Shown: positions 56,106-64,000 of the stretch, in pieces
How positions within the stretch are numbered: position 1 is the stretch's first letter
Layout: every line of letters starts with the position of its first letter
Source of the DNA: Brettanomyces bruxellensis
Taxonomy: Eukaryota; Ascomycota; Pichiomycetes; Pichiales; Pichiaceae
Length of the DNA stretch: 64,000 nt
Assembly (NCBI RefSeq): GCF_011074885.1
Contig: NC_054690.1
Location: 3,768,501 to 3,832,500 of the forward strand
Direction of reading: 5' to 3'
Translations under genes and position numbers: made by a program
The notes under the pieces: model-generated
Database searches by the model: none
What the model was told of the DNA's origin: nothing
Seen by the model: the letters and a program-made list of their open reading frames with translations, nothing else

Positions 56106-57765
56106 GATCATTTTTACGGAAAAATAAGATTCTGAACGCGTTTTCTCCAACGATTACATTAGTTTTGCGATGCACACGTACCAACTACTAGATCTTGAAT
56201 TCATTGACAGAAAATGTCTATTACAGTCATTGACTTTAGAATGGCTTTAAACTTTTTCAAGTGCAAAGAGTAATGCTCAAACCAGTGCGTGATCTCATAT
56301 TCAATAATATATGCATTCAGGCAACATTGATAAACAGTTCGTGGTAGGTGTACCATTCAAGGTCGCTAGACATTACTCTTGAAAAGGAAACCAATGCTGA
56401 AGGACTATATAGAATGAATTAGAAATCCATTAACACAAAACTTAGGAAAGAGAAGTAGATGAAATGTCGGCATAAAAGGATAAGTTGTTTTCTTTCTTGT
56501 TTACTATTGCTTCATAAGAAGGGTCACTCTCACATTGGCTTCTGAAATTGGATGTGAATTTTTGATATAATGATTATTATATTCTTATGGAAGGAAGGAT
56601 AATGTTACAGGGATAGGCCATTGCAAATCTTCTTTATGAGAATATTTGATACATCATTAGAAAACGCGAAAACAGTACGAAATAGTATTGAATACTTGCT
56701 TTACGGGATATCGAGGAACTTACAGAAGGATCATAGCCATCAATGGTAAATCGAATATTCTGTGGCATGTTGAATCTTATCAAAAAGTTAAATTTCTATA
56801 GAACTAGAGCATACAATTGCAGATGGTGTCATCTTTTCAATATACATAAAGCTATGGACACAGATAATGAAATTGGTTGATAATATTTTACTAAAGGAAA
56901 GTCAAATATTACATACCATTTAAGAATTGTGGGGTTTAATGCTGGTCAGAGGAGAATATTTGATAATACAGTACATGCTGCTGACTTTCATTTTCACTGC
57001 AAGCTTTAAATCCAACAAAGGCATCGTTTGATTTTAGCTATGTCAATACGAATGATTGCATAGTGATTCAAAATTTATGATACGTTTAAACGGGGAAACC
57101 CAACAACTGAATTGTACGTTATTTATTTGAATTTTACATTCTTCCCACATACTGGAAGTTATTCAGTGAAAATTACAAAATTGCTTTTACATATTCTGAT
57201 TCAAAATTCAAGCTATTGGAAGTCAGACGTGAGAACCAGATACCAAAACAGAAGACAACAATATGGCTTAGTTTCAAATGTAAAATAGTACTCGGCAAAG
57301 ATGTAAGATGAATGTCTGTGAATGATAGCAAATTTGCTTTTTTCAACTATTGGGACGTCCTCTTTTGTGAAAATTGGTACCAGAAAATGTGATTGGACTA
57401 AACTTACACAGACTGTCAAAAGTTTAATTAGAGGATATTACCTCTCGAAAGGTGCTAAAGTACTGCTATGTGCGAATCGTTTATAATTTCAAAGCAAGTT
57501 CTGAAAGCTTGCATCATGAATTTGTGACTAAACACAACTTTAAAGAGAGGAAGACATGAAGGAGACGGTGGGGATCGAATGGTTCAAATACAGAATAATG
57601 GTTTACAGCCGGATCAAAGAAAAATTAAGATTGTGTTGGTTCTTCATTTCAGATGGACTCCATGCTTAATAAGGGTTGTAATTTACTTACTGTTGAATTC
57701 ATAGTTTCCGTTTTCTTCCATCTCACTATATTCTGTTCCCTGCATCACTCCGTATGGTGTAAAAC
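56106..57765. other. non-coding stretch before the pol relic
   Basis: No gag or protease text could be read in any frame. The minus-strand frame 57213-57419 resembles nothing known. If a retrotransposon once filled this interval, its 5' part has decayed beyond recognition. Confidence 0.35.
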
Positions 57766-59890
57766 CGCGTGGCTCTTGATTATCGTCTACTTAATTTGAT
57801 TACCACTTCTCTACCTGCCTCAATTAACGGTATTGTGACCTTAACTCCTAAGTTATGTTTTCTTGACGCTTGATCTACACCAAACTTATTATCATGCTTG
57901 TTTGGATCATTGAATCGGTTGCTTACTACCTTCAAGACCCCACATGTATATTACTTTTGAAAAGTTCTCCCTTTTGGTCTAAGTAATGGTCAATTTCTTA
58001 TATTTCCCTTGGTGCCCTATTCATCTTTTACTCGCAGCTATCTTGAGGATATACCCGTTTTTAGTTCGATTATAGAGCAACACAGGAAAGAACTCTCACA
58101 AGTTTTATCCTTTCTCTCTCAAATTTTTCTTGATCTCAACATCATAAGTGTCATTTCTTCCAGACGTTTGTCACTTGGGTAGGCCATCAGTCCCTCGAAA
58201 CTGACCACGGTATCGAAATCATGCATCAGACTCTATCCGTAGAACCCAATCGAAGAACGATACCCAAAGTTTCTTAGGTCATTTAGTTTACATTTCGGCA
58301 TATATACTCAACTTCTGCTTGATATCCGCTCAGATAACACAGCTTCTCACAGAAGGAGGCACATTTCAGTTGGCCCCTGAACTTCAGCATGCTTTTGAAG
58401 GATTCCAATACATTGAATTGGAATTTATAATAAAATTTATAACCCTTCATCCATTTCAAAACGGCCTTTCTACCAAAATCACTACAGATGCTAGTATGAC
58501 TGCTATTGGTGCTCCACTTTGGTAACTCGGAAATTCTATCTGGTACCCTGTTGCCTACCGTTTTTCTAAGTTGAGCAAGTTTCAGCTAAACTGGCCCAAT
58601 ACAGACAAGGAACTCTATACTAATTGTTAAGCCATTCGCCATTTTCACTATTATATTGCCAATGGTCTAACCGTCGTTATTGAAATGGTTACAAAACCAT
58701 CATGGACATTTTTTGTTTCTGACGACCCCAATCCTAGGCATTTGCGCTGGATTGGGGGAGATTATCCCATATCATCCTGAGATACTTTACATTTCCGGTT
58801 CTACAAATACATTCGCTGATCATCTTTTGCGTCCACAAACCTTGACATTTATGGCTCAATCGTCCATGAATATCTCAGTTTCTTTCATCCAGCACAGTTA
58901 ATGAATCTGTGTCAGACTACAAAAACTCATCCATTTTCTTCCGTCCTTACCAATACTTTTCAACACAAGGACTTTTTCGTGGATCAGCAAACCAAAATTT
59001 TGAATAAGAAACAGTGCCGCTTATGCATTTCTGTTACTCAGCTACAGCCATGATTGGATACATATCATTCTTCATACTTTGGAAATCACGCTCATTGCCC
59101 ATTCGTCATCCTATTTGAAGTCTTACTTGTACTTCCTCTACACGTACAAGCATATTGCTCACTAAATGGCTAGCTGCACTATTTGTCAACACGTCAACAT
59201 TCCTAACCTCCATGTGTGATTTCTCCTATCCACCGCCGAGTCACTTGGCCTTTGAAAAGAGATTCTATGTATATAATTTTGGGTTTTACCAAGGTTCTAT
59301 ATCAAGAACAAACGGTTGAGTCAGTACTAGTCATTATGAACTTATTTTCATCTCATGCACTCTTTTTTTTCGATTCCTACAGATCGTGGTTGGTGGATTT
59401 GGAAATGACTTGATCCAACTTCATTCTTCAATTTCCTTCAGTGTTACTGGACGCCATCAGAGTAACGGCAAGGCTGAACGCTTTGGCAGAACCCTTCAAG
59501 ACTACCGTTTCTACGTGGGATCGAATACCTCTTGGTATGAGGTTCTTACTTTCTCCAACCTCACCATCAACTCTACTCCTGTGCTCTTACTTGCTGGAAA
59601 CACATCGTTCCAGATCGATTTAGGTTTTACTCCCTTATCACCACCAATCACTTATTCCCTGAGTTAGGGGGACGGGAAGCAGATGTCATCACGGAATTTC
59701 TTGATAGATACGACTCCACCGCTAAAGCAGCTCATTAACGAAACAAATAATACTACAATTTCTGTTGCGAAGACGTGGAATTTGAACTTGGCGATACTGC
59801 TTATATCGATTGAACTGCTATTCGTGTTATAGGTGACGTCCGAAAAGGAACAACCTGCTTTACTCTGCACAAAGTTTATTGGCCCTTTTT
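57766..59890 (+). mobile_element. decayed Ty3/gypsy-type retrotransposon pol (RT, RNase H, integrase)
   Basis: The plus strand reads reverse transcriptase landmarks in order: ALDYRLLN near 57776, PFGLSN near 57970 and YLEDIPVFS near 58040 (usual YLDDI). RNase H follows with TTDASMTAIGAPLW near 58485-58522. Integrase text lies at about 59200-59660 with GRHQSNGKAERFGRTL and FQIDLGFTPLSPP. A C-terminal GPF-like module (FELGD, KVYWPF) ends near 59890. Order RT-RNaseH-IN identifies Ty3/gypsy, since Ty1/copia has integrase first. Many stops and frameshifts are present, so it is long dead. An opposite-strand LTR relic abuts its 3' end. Confidence 0.88.
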
Positions 59891-59924
59891 GAATCACTCA
59901 GAAACTTTTCCCGGTGAATTACAA

Positions 59925-60092
59925 ACCTCGCTCATATTTAAGTACGTGCATTTTCCCCCTTTATTAAGTTCATTTTGCCTTTTTTCTCAGTTCTTTTACT
60001 TTTATACTTTTCCTTTCTTGAGCTTTGAAACACTTAATATACTAATTATAACGAGAAACTTCATAAAGTAATCGGTGTCACACTTAAAACAA
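59925..60092 (-). repeat. LTR relic, opposite strand, truncated at the pol 3' end
   Basis: The reverse complement matches the 5' and middle parts of the 264 bp LTR: ACTTCATAAAGTAATCGG, TACTTTTATACTTTTCCTTTCTT and AACCTCGCTCAT are shared. The LTR's 3' terminus is missing where the integrase relic ends. Being on the opposite strand, it is not this element's own 3' LTR but a separate or rearranged insertion. Confidence 0.75.
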
Positions 60093-60332
60093 AATATACA
60101 GGTATTAATTGGATGATAGCGTAAAATAAAGAACAGTCTACGACGAAACACAAACAAATGTAAACCTGGTGCAGAAAATAGAGTGATCGTGTGATGTTAA
60201 AACAGAAGGCTAATCCAAAAGCACTTTAAAAACATGGTGAAGTAGGCCATACGAAGAGTATAAATCAATAAATAATATTCGACAACAACAGCTGCTTTTA
60301 TCGGATGTAGAAAAATCAGGGAACCAATCATA

Positions 60333-61748
60333 TCATAACTTGGAATCACCAAATATGTACCAATCCTTAGGGGATGCCATTTTCACATTTTGAAGTGCTC
60401 TTGGATCATCCAAACCTTTATTAATAATATTTTTCTTTTCTCTCTTCCTACTCCAAGAGAATAAGTCTGCCAAAAATGTGTCACCTTTATTGTTCAAGAG
60501 ATCAACGATTATATCACCTATAACGGCAAGCATCTTAAATAGGTGGCCTGAGTCTCCACCAACAACAAACAAAGAATTATCTTCATGATATGGGGAGTAG
60601 TCAATCAACCAGTTATTATCCTCTGTGTCTCCATACCAACACATTCTTGTTAAATCGATCTTCTTGATTTCCGGCAGAAACTTTTTGATGACTAACTTCA
60701 TCGAGTTCAAAGCGAATAACGGAATATTCGTTTCCGTTTCAGGTGAACTCCACTTCGTAATTATCTTTGAATTCAATCCTGGTTGTGGGTTTGTCCATTT
60801 GAGGCCACGGAAACCAATCTTCATCCAACCTTGACTGACTGGAAAACCGAAAACAGCAGCGATACCGGTATCTTTTGTTTTCCAAGACCAAATCGGAAAC
60901 TTATTCTCATCATACTTGGCCAAAAGTTTTGGATCCGTGATTTTAACCAATGCAACAGAACCAGCTGTAGCTTCGACCTTCTCTTGCGATTCTGGAACCA
61001 ACTCTGTAAGCCAAGGACCAGCACAGACAATGGTGAGAGGAGCATAGTGCGAACGTCCATCCTTTGTACAGATTCCAACGTTCTTCTTCCCAGTAGACGT
61101 GCATTTTTCTAATAAATGATCCACCTCACCAATACTTTTACCTAAATGTAGAGTTAATCGTGACCCACCATCTCATTTGGCAAGGTAAAGCATCCATCGA
61201 CATGCTTTGTCAGCAAGGATATTTCCAGCCTCAACGTCGATAATTCCTTGAAAAGTCTTCCCTTGCTTTTTTAAACCAAATGGATCGGCAACACAAGGAT
61301 CCAATCCATGAGCCATTGCCTTTTCGCGAGCATGAGGATCATTTAATACAATAATCTTGCCGTCTCCTCGGGTCTTCAACGTTGCTTTTCCAAATTCATC
61401 AAGCTCCTTATTATCCGTCAAAAAAAGGTTACCTTTTTCAATCAAGATAGGATCTCCCCCCTCCCAGTTCTCTTCCTTAATTTGTTTGTTCCATTGCCTC
61501 ACAATAGTCTGACTTCGAATAGCCATATCCTGATAGTAAACCTCACTTCCATAAGCTGTTCTGAAGAATTTGTTAAGATCGGAAGATGGACTGTCACATT
61601 CATCAAAATAACTATACTTTTGCTTGATATAGTTCCGCTTATCAAAGAGATGTATATCCTTATATCCTTTCTTGACCAAGGCAATAACAGTGGAAAGCCC
61701 AGATATTCCGGCACCAACAACAATAATCTTATCTTCCTTTTTGATCAT
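60333..61748 (-). pseudogene. fructosyl-amino-acid-oxidase/sarcosine-oxidase-type FAD enzyme with one in-frame stop
   Basis: From ATG 61748 the frame shows the FAD Rossmann motif G12-x-G14-x-x-G17 and FRTAYGSEVYY, then a TGA at 61173-61175. The same frame stays open past it to 60333, so a single codon separates 191 and about 279 residues. The second half has the RMCWYGDTEDNNWLIDYSP segment, whose Cys is where family members bind FAD covalently, and GGDSGHLFKMLAVIG. The C-terminus is SKL, a peroxisomal PTS1 signal. With the stop read through the length would be 471, a normal family length. Such enzymes oxidise glycated amino acids (Amadori products) or N-methyl amino acids. CGA (Arg) to TGA is the simplest cause. 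It could be a real allele, an old loss or a sequence error. Confidence 0.85.
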
Positions 61749-64000
61749 GATGATATCTGGTTAATGAAGGAAAAGACTTATATCAATCGCGGCGTACTCC
61801 AGCTTGCCCCACTTGAAATTCAGAAATTCATTCGTCAGATAGTAGCACTGCTTTTTATACCAATTTAACAGGTCTTTGTCATAAAAACAGAACCAAAATC
61901 AATGTTCAATAATCATACCATAGAGTTTTGAGTTTTCCGAAGGAGGAAAAAAAACGTCGAGAGTTTCCGCGACTGCAGACAGCACTCCAAAAATACAAGT
62001 GTCAATTATCGGTAAGTTCGCAACACATTACAATCTCAAGACTTTAGAAATTTCCTTTTCATATGTTCAGACTAACAACAATCGTCCGAATTACATGAAT
62101 TACTGAAGCTTATCTAACGGGATGCAGAAGTGTGGATTCATATGATATAAGATAATTGTGCTCGATGACATAAACAATGAATAGCATAGGTTGTAACGTG
62201 TCGTGCTTTTAAATCTAAAATGCATTGCTTGATGTCAATTCGCCAGAGCCATACTAAGAAAGTGTGAAACATCTTTGTCTTTTGGTACAGGGAAATGCCT
62301 TATCTTCCGGCAAAACTAAACATATGACTTTGAGGACGCGTTTCTTTTTTTCTTTTCGTGTTTTAAATATATGGGAAGAATGTGATAACGGAATCTTTAG
62401 AATCATCGGAAGGTTAAAGCGTTTGAGCTAGGATACACCACTTGAATGTACAGGAACCTATCACATCTTTGTCATTTAAAGGGCATAAATATGATCATAT
62501 TGTCACTTACGTTGCCTCTTTTTCATGTTTCATGTTCCATGTACACACTTGTTAACGGCATGATCGTACATTGAAGACATTAATACTTGTGAACTCAGTT
62601 TTCATTTTGTGATTGACCAAGAAGCTGTAAGTCCGCCCGATTTGAGATAAGAGAGGTAATACTTGGGAAAGAGCTTATTTTTCGCAAACATGTCTAGCCT
62701 GGAAAACAAAATTTAATAATCCGTCAGCTAAAGATGTTTTTCTGACGAATTCCTTGCAAAGAGTGGGAATATGTTATACTGTGGGGAACAACTGAAGGTA
62801 CAACCGCACTTCAAAGGAATTCTTTTATAGTTGGTCAGATGGAATATGGAAAACATAAAATAGTGGCTTTCATTTTCTAGGAGATGCTTGTTGTAATGAG
62901 GATAAGAAAGCTGTTTCATAAAAACTTCCACCAACCACTAGAATTTAATTATTTCATTGGACCGCTATTTTATACCCACGCGTATGCTTGTTAATTGGAT
63001 GTTTGAAAAGCGTTGGTTGCAGAAATCATTTATTTCGATACATGTCAGTATTCCTACATAGGATCAACGGGTAATCGAACAGTGCTGGAGATAATCGGTT
63101 GGTGATCGAAATAACATGTATTTATGATGGTAATGCACTATTTTACCGACCAAGACTGGATGCGTATTAATGACTTGAATGATTAATACCCAATTGAAAC
63201 GTTATCAAATGGCTTATTATATTCCATGAAGTCGTGAATTATGGTAAAAGGAATGGGCAACTTATTCTTGTAGGATGATTGATGCTAATGATCATTTCAC
63301 AATTATTATACTACAGTCTGATGTCATTTAATTACTGGTAATATGGTATCCTTGTTGAACATTATCTTTCCTGAAAAGGGGGAACGCTATTGAGTATGGG
63401 CTCCACTTTGATTTATTCACTTAACAGGGCAATTGAATGAGCCTTAGCATCAAATAATTGAAAGAAGGCTCATTTACTTGACTTGAAGTAAAGAGATGGG
63501 ATATTCAGATGTATCATCTATGCTTCAGCACCAGGGTGAGGACATCAACCACTTAAATAAAGTTGTCTGATCTTTGTAAATGCTTATAATATTTATCATG
63601 CTCTCACTTTATTAATGTGACTAATCTTGAGACAAGAGTGACGTAAACTACGTATGAACGAAAATGAATTCAACTGTTTAAATTGGTAGCCATACAAACT
63701 GCAACTCTTGGCTGTCATCCGATAAAATTAAATTTGACCCTCTTTACTAAGAACACCAGAGGTCTGAGACAAATTTCAAGAAATGCAACATCTTAGGTTT
63801 TGTTGCAGTTGTTCTCGGGTAAACCGAGCGAAGTCAGCAGTATCGTATTTGAAACTTTGGTGAGTACAATGAAGGCTTGTCTTTACGAATGAACAATGTG
63901 ATGATGGTCAAGAACTAGAATGTTTGCTCGTCAGGAACGTAAATCATCAATGCCTTGCATGGAACGCGTAACCAAGACAATAGGCTACCTAGGGTAAAAA
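61749..64000. other. gene-free stretch to the window end
   Basis: No supported gene, LTR or RNA was recognised. The frame 62728-62934 on the minus strand is unconvincing. Confidence 0.4.

Noticed and set aside
1..64000. CRISPR arrays, bacterial operons or insertion sequences
   Set aside because: Gene families, the intron signals, LTR elements and Zn2Cys6 factors are all eukaryotic; no spaced direct-repeat array was seen.

Overview
This window looks like nuclear DNA of a budding yeast (Saccharomycotina). It is AT-rich, and most genes are uninterrupted. The one clear intron has a GTAAGT donor and a TACTAAC branch point. CTG codons sit where hydrophobic residues are expected (for example codons 9723 and 10071 in NGS1), so the standard code fits and a CUG-Ser Candida does not. 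The gene families (GlcNAc cluster, permease plus intracellular GH32 enzyme, SRP1/TIP1 wall protein) would suit a Pichiaceae yeast such as Brettanomyces/Dekkera. That species guess is inference.

Region 1 (1-3.4 kb) holds two decayed genes facing each other: a DUF917/hydantoinase-type protein, cut by the window edge, and a Zn2Cys6 regulator with many lesions. Region 2 (5.6-19.2 kb) is the best-defined system, a compact N-acetylglucosamine (GlcNAc) cluster. Its members are an Ndt80-type factor (RON1-like), GlcNAc-6-P deacetylase (DAC1), the GH3+GNAT sensor (NGS1), glucosamine-6-P deaminase (NAG1, whose ATG is created by splicing), an UNC93-like MFS transporter and a GlcNAc-kinase-type hexokinase (HXK1). 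Together they would import GlcNAc, phosphorylate it, deacetylate and deaminate it to fructose-6-P, and sense it. The heptamer ATGTAAC/GTTACAT recurs in the non-coding DNA of the cluster.

Region 3 (19-34.7 kb) is gene-poor. It has a solo LTR with a perfect target duplication, a large Ser/Thr-rich GPI-type adhesin split by a frameshift, a PAU/TIP-like small wall protein, an old LTR and a possible Utp20-like gene fragment. Region 4 (34.7-50.6 kb) is a sugar and nutrient uptake island. It has two tandem paralogous fungal transcription factors (one frameshifted near its C-terminus, one lacking the zinc cluster), an NCS1 permease, an alpha-glucoside-type proton symporter, an intracellular GH32 beta-fructofuranosidase and a second MFS sugar porter. 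Taken together the last genes suggest uptake of sucrose or short fructans followed by cytosolic hydrolysis.

Region 5 (50.6-64 kb) is mostly a graveyard: solo and relic LTRs, a broken MFS transporter, a decayed Ty3/gypsy pol with a nested opposite-strand LTR, a cluster of N bases, and a peroxisomal fructosyl-amino-acid-oxidase-type gene with a single in-frame TGA. No intact housekeeping gene, tRNA or rRNA was seen, so the window reads as an accessory, repeat-rich island.
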